A stretch of DNA of 64,000 nucleotides from Favolaschia claudopus (taxonomy: Eukaryota > Basidiomycota > Agaricomycetes > Agaricales > Mycenaceae): positions 558,001 to 622,000 of the forward strand of contig JAWWNJ010000025.1 in the NCBI GenBank assembly GCA_037176885.1, given 5' to 3'. The position numbers and the translations under genes were made by a program. Position 1 is the first letter of the stretch. Every line of letters begins with the position of its first letter. Under the pieces are notes generated by a model. The model was not told where the DNA came from and ran no database searches. It was given only the letters and a program-made list of their open reading frames with translations. Below, piece after piece: positions 35,101-46,766 of this stretch.

Positions 35101-36585
35101 TCAGTGCCGTCGAAGCCGCAGACGAAACGCGTTTTTAGAGGCGCGAGACTGTGGATCGAGGTACGCGTCATAGAACCCGACCACGAACTCCTCTGCTTTG
35201 AATCCAAAACGATTGTACAGGAGCTGGAGTGAATATATCAGCCATACGCTCTCCAGACCAAAAAGCACCTACCATCGCTGAATTGTTGGCGGACACATGC
35301 AGAGTGATGTCCTGGTGCGGGTTCAGAGCAATCAGATGATAAAGCATCGTCCTGCGGGAGGAGATTAATTAAAATTGGTATCTGGCGCCTAAACATGCCC
35401 CACGTCGCGATCTGCGCATTGTCCCAGCCAGCGCGCACCGCAAGATAGGTGATGTACGGTTCACGTGGAGAGCTCATTATCGCTACACCGACCACAAGGC
35501 GGCCGTACGCAGCTATTATGGTGCACCGCTCCGGAGAGTATTCGAGCGAGTCGCTCACTGCAAGAAGTCCGCGTCAGTTGCGCCGCAATCAATCAGAGAG
35601 CCGGCAGATGAAGCCTACCATCTATCCCAGACCAGAATGCACGGTCCAGCATATCGTGAACTTGAGACAAGTGCCACCGCTCCAGAGGACTATACGTGAT
35701 TGGTGACACTGTGTGCGGGGGTTGTTCTCGCTCGGGGCTAACAGGTCCGTTGGAAAAAATGTAGCAACGGACCTGAGAGACTTACTGAGCGAACGTGTAA
35801 TGGTCCCGTATGTCACTCATGAGGTTCATCCACGGCGTCGCTGTCTCCCAGTCCACCGCGACAAGCCCGGGGATGGCAGTTCCGCATGAGGCGCCATGCA
35901 GGCGTGCCAGAAAAGAGTTCTCAAACGGAGTCGTTCTAATTGATTCGAGTGCTTCAATGATGCTACTATGCTCAGGAAGAGGGGAAGATGCCGGCGGTAA
36001 TAATTCAGTCAAAATTGGTAGTGGAGACGTCGAAATGTTGCTTTCCGTCCAGCCCGCACGCCGTCGCTCCTGAGAAAGATGTAAGAATCTTCGACCAATA
36101 TTTGAATTTCCAAATGGCGCACTTGGCCGACTTTGAGTTTACGTAGGGCTAGAGCCTGCGACGCGGACCAAGAGCCCGTATTACCTGCTGCATCCAGAAA
36201 AGACATCGTGTCGGACAGTGTCATTGGGCGGAGTAGTTGACCCTACAATGCTTCAACGCCAGGAGACAGATATCTGTCCACCAGGTCAACTTGCCGAAGG
36301 ATCTTTTTCAGCTTCCTGTTCTTGCCGAATAGCTCTTTCGCGCAGAAAGTCGGGCATTAATGTACCAACAGTGTCTTCGAATGGAGTTTCATCATCGTTG
36401 AGAAGGTCAAAAAGAGGTTTCATTGTAAATCCCTCTTTCGAGGATGTTGGTAGACCATCATTTCCTTTTCTTCGTTTCGTCTGCACATATCCACCGATAT
36501 CAGACCTCGCATGGGAAGAGCCGGGCATGAGACTAGCAACCTTGCGATTCACTTCTCCATCATAGGATGATCCATCGGAGGACAT
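35101..36585 (-). CDS. KAT14: KAT14/CSRP2BP-like GNAT acetyltransferase
   Basis: Family role: KAT14 (ATAC2) is a GNAT-fold acetyltransferase of the animal ATAC complex; fungal relatives are little studied. The C-terminal GNAT domain is clear: YSPLERWHLSQVHDMLDRAF, WSGID joined to VSDSLEYSPERCTIIAAYGR, LVVGVAIMSSP, YITYLAVRAGWDNAQIATLM, HQDITLHVSANNSAM, LLYNRFGFKAEEFVVGFYDA and NAFRLRLRRH. The acetyl-CoA loop reads AGWDNAQIAT in place of the usual Q/RxxGxG/A, which may weaken binding. The N-terminal part (MSSDGSSYDGEVNRKVASLM, LWDLLNDDE-like acidic stretch) and a middle region (GSWSASQALALRKLKVGQVR) are less conserved. No PHD finger is seen. Introns between 35700 and 36300 are approximate. Confidence 0.82.
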
Positions 36586-36746
36586 TGTCTGCCTTTACCC
36601 GTAATCGAGTTGGCTGTTCGAAAGAGAGTTGAAGATAGCTCAATCACGTAATATTACTACAAAGGATTGATCGGAGTATTTTTGCGAATTGCAGTCTCTC
36701 AGACTCCCAGAGACTGTCAGGTTGGGGACGTAGGTGGATCTGAAAT

Positions 36747-37955
36747 TCATCCGTATCTTTTCAAATAACGAAAGTTTTTTTTTTTGTGAGCATCCTCACA
36801 CACAATTTGTATATTCTCACCCTTCACTGTGTCCATCTCCATTCTGTTTGCTACCCAGGACATGACCAGACCATTCGGGAATCGGTCTGATTTATCTTGT
36901 ACTTTCCATGCCCGTTCTATTCCGAGTAAGTCAGGCTTAGATGCAGAGACAGGCAACCAGAGCTGCAGGGAGATTATAGGGCGCGCACAAAAGTGAAGCA
37001 ACGAGCTTCGCAGCGGACACAGGGACTGCCATGGCTCATTGTTTAGAGCGTTGAGGTTGATCTGGCCCGTCAACACATTCAGCGCCAGAACAACCAACAG
37101 TCATCCCGATCAGGTTACTTCTCTAAGACCTGCTTGGTACCCGAGTCCTCCGCTGGCTTGGGTATCAACGCTCGGAATGTTTGGGAGTCGAAGACTTTCT
37201 CCGAAGGCGCAAGCGGAGTCAGGAGACAGTCGGTGCGGAAGATGATGCGCAAGTTCCGCGAATGAGGGACTGTCAAAAGGGCTTGCGCGGAAGCGTCGAT
37301 TAGACGGTAGGCTACTCGATATTCAGGCCACTTCATAGTATCGAGCTGAACCTCGTCACGGGTATTGAACTGGACGTTGAGACTGTCGAGTTGCATAGTG
37401 AGGAACATGTCAATCGTAAATCAAGGGAGGACAAAGAATTTGATGGAGGTATATTTTCCGAATCTCGGGTAGAACATATGTCCATCCGACGATGGGGACA
37501 AGATCCCATAGGCTGAAGCAGAAGATGTTTTGACGATATAGTATTGCGAACACCTCTTGGTAGACCGAACGGCAAGAAAGTAGCAAAGCCACGGGAATAG
37601 CGTCCACAGTTTCGAGGGCCGAGAGATCCAGAGCGGTGTCCACTGACAGCGGAGAAAAAGCATAGCAGGTAGCTTTGATATCGTAGGCATACACGTCGTT
37701 CTTGAGCATAAACCGCATGTGAACCAGACGATGACCCACAGCCATCTCGAAAATGTGATGGCGCAGTTCGGGAGGTAATTGGAGAAGCTTGCATGTAGGC
37801 GACTGCACTACCAATGGCCCTGACAGAACATCGAGATGATCGGTTGGGAGGGATTCAGGGTATTGAGGTCCCCGGCTAAGAGACTGGCACCGCGCTCGCG
37901 GCGCAGCCGCAAAACTATACACGGACAGCACAGACAAGGATGCAGCTTCTTCCAA
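36747..37955 (-). CDS. DUF7730/F-box-like protein, 5' end unresolved
   Basis: The segment CKLLQLPPELRHHIFEMAVG resembles the F-box-like start of fungal DUF7730 proteins, usually of unknown function and multi-copy. It is followed by VALLLSCRSVYQEVFAILYR and LPEIRKIYLHQI. Downstream frames continue with LDSLNVQFNTRDEVQLDTMK and SGTKQVLEK. A clean GT-AG intron (about 37060-37114) then leads to INLNALNNEPWQSLCPLRSS and the stop at 36747. The junction near 37410-37440 does not splice cleanly with the phases I can find, so there may be a frame break. No ATG lies in frame upstream of the F-box-like motif. A short first exon between 37960 and 38020 is likely. Confidence 0.55.
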
Positions 37956-38155
37956 ATCTCGAAGGCATGGTACTTGAACCTGTGAGAAGTGTCAGTTTGA
38001 GAGCAATTGAGAATAAGTAGCATCGGTCTGACTTTGAGTTCTAACGGTTGTGGGAGAGAGAAGAAAACGCGAGAAGAATATATATCGCAATACATATGCA
38101 GGTCATAAAAATACAATTCAACCTAGCCTCATTATCTGTCGTTCCGAGATTGAAA

Positions 38156-40220
38156 CTATAGATCCTCCTCTCCGATACTGTATGCATCCGACTCCGAGGT
38201 ATCATACAGCTCAATATCCTCTTCAACAAGAGCCAGCCGGTGTGCATCCATGACGCCTCGTCCCGGATATCCAGGCCGCTCGTGCACCGCCCACCTCTCA
38301 GGATGGCGTCTCATATCCCGTAATTGTCGTCCGATAAATGCCTTTTCAGCCGCACCCGGAATCCCAGATACCTGCGGCTCGACGTTGATGTTCCATCCCA
38401 AAAACAGGCGATTGCGACCCATGGTGACATTTTCGGCTGTGGCGTCAAGAGACGAGATATGCGCGACGATCCCTTCGTGATGACTGTAGCGCACATTGAA
38501 GTGAGCGATGAGCTGCAGAGTGCATCCACGGCGCTGCATTTTCCGAAAGGCTGGCGATGCGTTGGCCGTCCCCAAAGTATGAAGCGGAGGTTCCCAGCGC
38601 GGCATAGCATAAGTAGCGCCATCCTCCGAGCCATCTTCCTCGTCCTCGTCCTCGTCTTCGTCTTCATCTTCTTCATCCTCATCGTCCTCCACCACTTCAC
38701 CCTCTTCTTCCTCTTCCTCATCCTCAGAATTAGAGCCCAAGTCGTCGCTTTCACTAGGACTGGCATATATGTGCTGCGGGTAGGCACCGAGAGCGAGCGC
38801 AATAGCAATCTCTGCGTCCGAATCTTCCAAGTCATCTGAGTAATGGTCGAAAAACTCCACACCATCATCTTCCGATGAACCATATCCGTCGTCGTCGACC
38901 TCAGATGAATCATAATCAGGGAAGAACAGTCCCTTCCAAGGGTCCGCGTCGCCCTCATCCTGGGTAGCTGAAGGTTGGGTAGCATTACGCAACGCTGTGA
39001 CAACGCTTTTCACTACAAAGACGGGGACAGGACGTCGTACCACACGAGCACGACAACACGGACACGATTTGGGACGGTGAAGAATCATATCTTCGCGGTC
39101 GTCCGGATCCATTTCCTCGGCCGACTCGTGTCCTGGCGCGGAACGGAACCATTGCTGAAGACACTCGAGACAAAATATGTGGCCACAAGGCGCTAAGCTG
39201 CACGAGGCTTCAGACACGCACATGCGAGGCATTTCAGAATAGACAGAACATACATGTTGGGTTTGGACAGAAGTTCGATGCATATTTGACATTGAAGCGA
39301 GGTCTCAATTGTTTGGAGGAGGTCTTCATTTTTCCGGGATTTCGACGAGACAGTGGAGAGAAGCTTTTCTTTATCCTCTCGAGCCTGTGTTTCCGCAGTC
39401 AATTGTGTTCTCAGGTCTTCAATCATCTGAGAATATGTTAAATGTTGACAAACTGAAAAGAAAACTTGGGACTAACCTTGTTCTGCTTCTTCGAAAGCCT
39501 TTTACTTTCGCTAACGGTTTTCTTTACTGTTTCTTTCATATTCTCCAACTCTTTCCGCATCCGCTCGTATTCAGCTACAGTTAGGGCCCCTGTATAAACT
39601 GGTGCGTCTACTTCCCGCGCTTTGCCTTTATCGACACCCCTGCGAGGGTGAGCTTCCACAAGAGGCTCATGGGTGGGAAGCAGTGTGGCTCTCGGCCTTT
39701 CCTTTTCTTTTTTGGGACGAAGGAAAGTAGTCCCTGATGAAGCACTACGATTCTGAATCGAGGTCGAACTCTTGGGCTTGATGCGTTGTCCACGATCAGT
39801 GTCGTCAAAGACAGGGGATGCAACACTCGCTCCTAGAGACGAAGAGCGCTTGCGCTTCACAGTTGGGGCGGGTGTATTATCGAGAGTGAATGGATCCAGG
39901 CGAGATCCTGTGCCACCTCGGGAGGGAGAACGAGATTTACTGCGGCCATAGATGTCATGGGTAGAGGTGGGTGTTCTGGTGCTCGGTACACCGATATTCT
40001 TTCTTGCAATTCGACTAGATCCAACAGCAGAGCGCTCCGAACGGCTGATTCCAATCATTTCAGCAAGTTTCAGGGAGCGGTCGGTGCTGTACACATGAAT
40101 TAGCAATGCAAGACAAGGATTCGACCTAACATAGTTCACCGTCAGCGTTCGAATAGACCGGGAAGGCGGGGACCGAGTAGGAGACGAGCTGCGAAGCACT
40201 AGCACGATGACTGTAGCCAC
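38156..40220 (-). CDS. RING-finger E3 ubiquitin ligase-like protein
   Basis: The N-terminal third is Ser/Arg-rich and probably disordered (SKSRSPSRGGTGSRLDPFTL). It is followed by a coiled coil (YERMRKELENMKETVKKTVS, then MIEDLRTQLTAETQAREDKE). The C3HC4 RING reads CQICIELLSKPN, then a 45-50 nt intron, then SCSLAPCGHIFCLECLQQWF and, further on, CPCCRARV. Downstream is a long Asp/Glu run (near 38640-38730) and a conserved tail (FLGWNINVEPQVSGIPGAAE, HPERWAVHERPGYPGRGVMD). Family inference: a ubiquitin E3 whose partners are unknown. The first exon, MATVIVLVLRSSSPTRSPPS, joins across about 40075-40135. The coiled coil suggests oligomerisation. Confidence 0.8.
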
Positions 40221-40380
40221 TGAAAGGAGTAAAGGCTACCGGTAAACACAAGTAAGCATACCAATTAGGCTACGCTACGTAATGACAGTTGCGCGTCAGT
40301 CACAAATCACGTTTAGTGATTTCTGTCACGCTCTCTTCATCCCTCACCATCACCATTTGTAGCACTACAACGGCGGCGTA

Positions 40381-42317
40381 ATGTCTACACAGGTCATACG
40401 CGACTACCTTACAAAGCAGCTTCTCATTGAGAGCAACATAGTGAGTAATCCTAGCATTAAATCAAAGCAATTCTCATGGCGCCGCAGGTCACTTATCGTT
40501 CTTTGAGTCGAGCGCAAGCTCTTCATGTTAATGTCGCAAAAAAGTAGATTGTTCTTTCCCCACTGGCTTCAAATCTCATCAAATGAAACAGTGAACTCGC
40601 GGAGTTTCATGCCACCGAGGGCCAGGGCTTGTTCGCAACGTATTTGCTTTGTGGCCAAACTACCCCTCCACCCCCGCCAAAACGCGTCAACCAAGACATT
40701 GACATGGATGAGAATCCGTACATCGACGAGGAGGACCTGGAAGATCAAGAGGAATATATCCCTGAGTCTGAGATTGTTCTGGTACCGGAAAAAGATCTTG
40801 AAAGTGAGTTTCATTGCTGAATTTGGGGCGCGGTCTCGAAGTCAGGTTGAATGCCCCTACTTTGTGCGCTAACCAGTCGTAATTCAGGCGCTCAAGCACG
40901 ATTCGTTACTCTGGAAAGCGTTCACATATACAGCTTATCACCATCGGTCTTAAGCGCAAGTCAAATTCGATTTGCTTGTCGCAACCACGCTTATTCTCGA
41001 TAGGACCCCGACCTCCTCTGTGCACCCACCCAAATCGTAAGAAGTCTCGACGCGAAGAAGGGCGCAGAACTCGCGAGCACAGTCGGCAAAGTTGTTGCTG
41101 CCAACGTGACAGTACGCTCTCCTTTTCCGTTCCAATTATTATACCCGACCGCGATCTACAGTGGTCGAATAAACCCCTTCCTCCGTGGGGCGGTCGGAAA
41201 GACCCTCCACCTATCCCCGGTTCCTCGAAGGTGGCGCCGAAGAAGCAGGAGGTCAAGAAGGAGGATACGAAGGGTAAGGAGAAGGAGAAGGCAGCGCCGG
41301 AGAAACCTAAACCCACCGGGAAACTCGATTTCAGCAAAGCCAAGACGAAGCCGCTTGCGAAGAAAGAAGAAGAGAAGAAACCTATCAAAACAGAACCGAA
41401 GGCGAGCACGATTAGCGAGAAGGTGCAGACGAAGATGGACGAAAGCAAGGTTGGTGTCGTTGCGATAAATGTTCGGTCAGTGCATGATATCATGACAGAA
41501 ACGCGGGACGAAACGCAAGTCTGCTCTCGCGTCGGACTCGGAAGAAGAAGAGGTTAAGCCTAAGCCTATTGCGAAGCCCGCAAAACCTGCTGCAAAGGCC
41601 GAGTCTTCGGTGCACGTTCGCAAGGGCGTAGTCATATCAGACGACGAGGATGATGCGCCAAAGCCTGACCGCAAGGGCAAGGGCAAGGCGGTGAGCAAAG
41701 CCGAGAAGGATCTCCACGCCATGATGGACATCGACGACGGTATGCGCTCACTGACTGCGCTTTCGTCCATCTTATCCGCCTTAGACGCTGTTACGCGTGC
41801 CTCGCGCGACATCGAGCGCAAGGTGGAGGAGGAAGAAGAAATGGAAGACCAGCCGATGGAGGACGTCCAGGCTGATCTGAACGCCAAACCTGCCCCTGCG
41901 AAGCGCAAGCCAAAGAAAATCATTCCTGTAGGCAAGAATGGGCTCAAGAAGAAACGTATCGTCAAGTCTAGACATCGTATAGATGAGAAGGGGTACATGG
42001 GTATGTGCACTGGTTGTTGCAATAGTCTGGTTCGCTGACGAATGAATCTTGTAGTGATGGAAGACTATTCGGAGTACGAGTCTGTCGACGAGGAGGAGCC
42101 GCCGCCGCCAGCTAAAGGCAAAGCAAAAGCCAAAAACACAGAAACCGCTGCACCCAAGCCGAAGGCAAAACCTGAGGCAGCGAAACCGAAACCCGACCCG
42201 AAACCCGCTGCAGCGCCGACGAAACCCAAGCCAAAGCCTAGTGGGGCGTCGGTAAAGGGGGGTCAGCCGACGGTGGCTAGTTTCTTTGGGAAGGCCAAGA
42301 GTAAGTCGAAAGAATAG
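40381..42317 (+). CDS. POL32: DNA polymerase delta subunit POL32/CDC27-like (PCNA-binding)
   Basis: Family role: the non-catalytic third subunit of DNA polymerase delta, tethering it to PCNA. The start MSTQVIRDYLTKQLLIESNI is joined to VTYRSLSRAQALHVNVAKK, matching the winged-helix-like N-terminus that binds the second subunit. ELATFHATEGQGLFATYLLC follows. The middle is very Lys/Pro/Glu-rich and probably disordered (VISDDEDDAPKPDRKGKGKA, KRKPKKIIPVGKNGLKKKRI). The extreme C-terminus, QPTVASFFGKAKSKSKE, is a PIP box (Q-x-x-V-x-x-F-F) that would bind PCNA. At least six introns are implied; those between 40440 and 41200 are approximate. It lies 161 bp from the divergent RING gene, so they may share regulation. 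Confidence 0.85.
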
Positions 42318-42872
42318 TGTTTTTGCTGTTGGTATGTTTTGTTTGCAATGTCAAATTTGTACTTCGCTGTCCAGCTTGACGATGGAGTTACTTTCGTGTC
42401 GGAGTTTTCAAGTTGCGGAGACCGATCTATCAGCGCCTGACGACACCCTCGGAGGCATGCTTGTTGACTGAAGAATCAAGATCCCGTCTCGCCGTCTCGG
42501 ACTCTACTCACCCCGCTGTCTGACCAATTTTGCCAATGCTATCGCGGACACAATTAAATAGGTGCGAACACAGACTTGCTCTTCCGTTCCGTTCGAGGTC
42601 AATACAATGTTCTTCAGGTACATCCGGCTCCAAGTAGCTTTCAGCTGTTTTCAGGCTATATATAGCGCAGCGGTTACCGTCTCTTTTTGGACAGCTCGTG
42701 TGCCATCAACTGTATCGCCCCAAAGTTAAGCTCAACCACGCGAATATGCACGTTGGCGTTACTAGGACTCTAGAAGCAGCATGGTCCGATAACGCAGGCC
42801 CGCTATAAGAACGCGGGCGAAGGTAGGAAGATTCATTCGTTACTCGCCCTCACCCCGGTCGTTCTCTTCCTA
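42318..42872. promoter_or_regulatory. Promoter region of the aspartic protease, with TATA-like sequence
   Basis: GGCTATATATAGCG at about 42654-42667 is a good TATA candidate, about 210 bp before the ATG at 42873. The rest is unremarkable. Confidence 0.5.
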
Positions 42873-44457
42873 ATGGTTAGCTCTGCCTTCGCCGTTCTTT
42901 CTCTAGTCTCTGCGGCTGCGGCCGAATTCCACGTCGTCCGCCATGTTTCGCACACCCCCCGCTCTCTTGAACCCGCCGTCATTCCCCCAGCTGAATTCGT
43001 CGTACCCATAACTTCGACGGCGCCCCGTAGACAGTCCAAGAAATCTAACTTGGCATCGCTGCGGAAAAAGCTCTCGCCCACGAAGAACACAGCCGTACTC
43101 GAAGGCGCCGATTTGGATCAAGAGTACCTTACGGACGTGACCATCGGTGGGCAGACCTTTACGGCTATTGTGGATACTGGAAGGTATGCGGGTTAGACGT
43201 AGCAATTTCCTTCGTATATGAGCGCTGAACCTCTTTGCAGCTCCGATACCTGGTTGGTCAAGAAGGACTTCAAGTGCTTCAACCTTACCGGCTTCCCGGA
43301 AGACACGGAGACTTGCGGCTTCGGCAGCGCGGGCTTCGACACGGCCGCTTCTCCTACCTTCAAGGATTTCCCGAATGTTAGCTTCAATATCTCGTGTGTT
43401 TTTTTCCGATCCCATTAGTAATGTTATCCTCACCGCTGTTTAGCTATGGAGATGGCGAATTCTTGTCCGGCCCAGTCGGGTTCGACACGGTCTCTGTCGG
43501 TGGCCTGGCGGTCACTCAGCAGGAGATCGGAACCCCCGACTTCGCGGCTTGGAATGGTGACGGTGTTAATTCGGGTCTTATCGGTCTCGCATACGCCAGC
43601 TTGACCTCCGTCTTCAACACCACGGATCCGACAAAAGCCTCTCGCGCAAACCACATTCCCTACGACCCTTTCTTCTTCACTGCCGTCAAGCGGGGCGCCG
43701 TGAAGAATCCATGTGAGTTGAGCTTTCCTGTGGGTAGAATTTTATTTGAACGGCTCTCCAGTCTTTTCTCTTGCTCTCAACCGTGGTCCCCTCCTTGTAA
43801 ACGTAACTGAAGACAAAAACCTCGGTTTCCTCGCCTTCGGGGGTATGCCCCCTGTCGCACTCGACAAAACTGCCGTCACCGTCCCCGTCCAAGGCTACTC
43901 CGCCACCGACGGCAACCCCACCTCCGCCTCTGACCCCAACGCCGTCTTCTTCTACTACACCGCCGACGTCGAGGGCTACACCTTCACCGGCAGCAAAAAG
44001 CTCAACACTAAGAACAACAACACCATCCTTGACTCTGGTACCACTCTCAACTACCTCCCGAGCGCTGTCGCCAAGGCGTATAATGCGCAGTTTGTGCCAA
44101 AGGCAACGTTCGACGAGGAGTCGGGGCTGTATTTTGTTGATTGCAAGGCGAAGGTTCCGCCGTTCTCTGTTAAGCTCGGCGGGAAGAGCTTCCCCATCGA
44201 TGCTAGGGATCAAATCCTTCTGGGCGGGACGGACGACGATGGCAAACCGATCTGTATCTCGGGGACACAGAGCGGTGGGGAGGATACGCCTGACAATGTG
44301 TTCATTCTGTACGTCGAATTTGTTTCTTCCTCAGGATCTGTCGCTGACTGTTATATCCTTCATCCTACTTAGCGGAGATGTGTTCCTCCACAACGTTGTC
44401 TCGACTTTCAATATCAAGGCGAACGAGATGACTGTAACACGGAGGAAAAAATACTGA
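42873..44457 (+). CDS. Secreted pepsin-type aspartic protease (family A1)
   Basis: MVSSAFAVLSLVSAAAAE is a signal peptide, followed by a propeptide rich in Lys/Arg (RRQSKKSNLASLRKKLSPTK). The first catalytic motif, AIVDTG joined to SSDTWLVKK, and the second, TILDSGTTLNYLP, supply the two catalytic Asp residues. A flap-like YGDGEFLSGPVGFDTVSVGG is present. The C-terminal motif GDVFLHNVVSTFNIKANEMT is typical of the last strand. Introns at about 43183-43240, 43394-43443, 43712-43761 and 44310-44372 are GT-AG. Family knowledge: such enzymes are secreted for protein digestion or wall remodelling. No GPI-anchor tail is seen (ends RRKKY). Confidence 0.92.
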
Positions 44458-44872
44458 ACGTATTGATAGACTGTGCTTAGATCTTGTATTACTTGTATAG
44501 GTGTAATGGGAGCCATTTGAATTCGCATGAAGCATCTGGTGTGCATTTCAACCATACAAGTGGTATTTACTAGGAGGGAGAAATTTGCGGAGACTTCGGT
44601 ATTCCCAGATCCACCGACTGCAAGTACGGATTGCATTGCGATCCTCGTGTTCTAGTACCCCTACTCCTGATACTAAACACCCATCCCAAACCAGAAGCTA
44701 CAGAAACGAGATAGACGCTACGCTACAGAAAAGAAGGCGGTCTACGGCTACAGAATAATTACTGTACACTCAAATACACTATATTCTATGCTATATCGAG
44801 GTATCGCGGTGGTGTTTGGATCACCTAGGTCAAGAAAGTCGCCAGATGGTATACAGAGCGGCGTCACTACGG
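44458..44872. other. Spacer between convergent genes
   Basis: 3'-flanking sequence of the aspartic protease and of the Smr gene. I see no gene. Confidence 0.5.
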
Positions 44873-46766
44873 CTACGACCTCCATCCCGCCCTCCTTCCC
44901 CTCACGATGACGCCCCCATCCCACGTCCCGACGACCCACCCCTCCTCCTCCAACGCCTTCTTCACGGCAGGCTTCAACACGCTCACCCGCCCCGCAGAGT
45001 GGTTCCCTCGTCCAGTGATGACCTTGAGCGGCTTGTCTGAAATACGCGTGAGTTAAGTGGTATTTTCAATTGTCGGACATTGGAGAATAGGGGGAACAGA
45101 GAAAAAAACTGAGGAAGAAAGAAAGAATGACATACCAGCACCCCAACCGCCCTCACCCAGTATCTCACCCACAATCACCACCGCCTCCGCAGCCGTCACC
45201 CCATGCAAATCCACCGTATCCGCCTCACGCCTCAATCTACACACATCGTCAAACATCGAAAAAGAAAAGAAAAGAAAAGCAACATAACGCACCTCCTCCC
45301 CTCAACCAACCCCCTCGCCCTCTCCAACGCCTCCCTCCTCGCCCCCTCACCCACCTCCCTCGCCCTCTCCGCAAAATACATCGCCACCTCCCCGCCGCGC
45401 CCCCTCCTATCCCCCCGCCCGCGCTGCCACATCCGCGCCGCCTCCCTCAGCAGCTCGTCCCGCCTCTGCAGCGCCGCGCTGCGGCGCGCGTAAAACGGCT
45501 GCACCTCATCCGCAGCGCGTGAGGTCTTGATGCCGTTCACGTCCCTCGCGTACGTCGGGAGGCGGATCGTGCTCGGACTCGTCGCAGAGGTTTTCTTCGC
45601 GCGCCGCACAGGGACGGCCTGCCATCCGTTTGTATGCACCTTGATCGGCGGCGGCTTCAACGAGGGCGGGGGCGGCGTCGGTGCAGGTCCGCTCGGCAGT
45701 GGGGCGGGCAATGAGATGGTCCGCGTCGGCGCGGGGCGTTGCGACGCAGACGCCAGCAACGCAGGGCGCGAATGATACACCCCCATCTCGAACCGCCCCT
45801 GCGCCCCATCCTCGTCCAACTCCCGCAACACCCGCACCACCTCAAACACGCTGTTCTCGTCTCTGGAGACGCGCAGCGCAAGGGTGATGTCGCTGACGAG
45901 CGTGTCGGTGTGGTGGAGGTCCGGGGAGAGGAAGACGTCGAGGAGGTGGAAGAGTTGTGTTGTATTGGCGTCGTCGTTGTCCGGCGCGGCGATGGCGGTG
46001 AGCGCAGCGCGGAGCGCAGAGTAGGGCGTGCGCGTGCCGGCGCCGGGGTCGTGGAAGTACGAAAGAAAAAAGGACGGGGCGTGCGGGGGCAATAGATGAG
46101 CGAGATGGGTGGAGAGGGAGGTGAGGCTCGTCCAGGGATCGCTGGTAGTTGCTATCGACGGAGACGGAGGGGGACGCTGGTGTTGCTGTCGCACATCGTT
46201 AAGAGCAATCTTCCCTGGCTTCGGTTTCTTTTTAGCCTTGCGTTTGACGTCGCCGGCTTCCCAAGGCGGCTCGGTGTCCTCGTCGCCTCGCTCGCGCATC
46301 TCGCGCTCCGTCTCCTCGGAGAGCAGCGTCGAGATGAGCTCCCACATGTCGAGGGCGTCTTCTTCTTCAGCCGCGAGCGCGCGTCTCAGCCGGTCGGTGG
46401 GGATGTGTGGTAGCGCAGCCTGCAGAAACCCGAGAGGTGAATTGAAGGGCGCATTGGTAGATAGATCTGAAGATGTAGTCGTAGTAATGGTATTGCAAAA
46501 GTCGCTGCCGCTGGGTTCATCGTCCTCAAACGGTCCTTCCTCGTCGGCATGGACAGCGAGCTCAATCAGTGTTCCCCGCAGCGCCGCGATTTGATTTTTC
46601 TGCGCTCCCTCAGAGGCAGAGGGATCTATGTCGGCGAGCAGAGCAGCGAGAAGAGACGAATCAAGTGGCGGACAGAATTCTCGCTGCCAAGTGCGTGTTT
46701 ACAATTTTGGGTTTGGTCGTGGATGAGGCGCACCTGGAGGGATTCTGAGATAGATTGTATGTCCAT
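44873..46766 (-). CDS. Smr-domain protein with DUF1771-like helix
   Basis: The first exon, MDIQSISESLQ, splices at about 46684-46733 to REFCPPLDSSLLAALLADID. A long Pro/Ala-rich middle follows (THLAHLLPPHAPSFFLSYFH, TLALRVSRDENSVFEVVRVL). A DUF1771-like helix precedes the Smr domain (FYARRSAALQRRDELLREAA, EVAMYFAERAREVGEGARRE). The Smr domain itself is spliced from EADTVDLHGVTAAEAVVIV and DKPLKVITGRGNHSAGRVSV, then LKPAVKKALEEEGW. The DLHG and TGRGNHS motifs are the conserved nucleic-acid-binding or nuclease motifs of Smr. Family role: probably RNA-linked, by analogy with Cue2/N4BP2-type proteins. The stop is TAG at 44873-44875. The coding strand is extremely C-rich. Confidence 0.85.

Noticed and set aside
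38640..38735. Trinucleotide-like repeat (TCC/TCG rich) as a microsatellite of interest
   Set aside because: It encodes the Asp/Glu run inside the RING protein, a common coding low-complexity tract.
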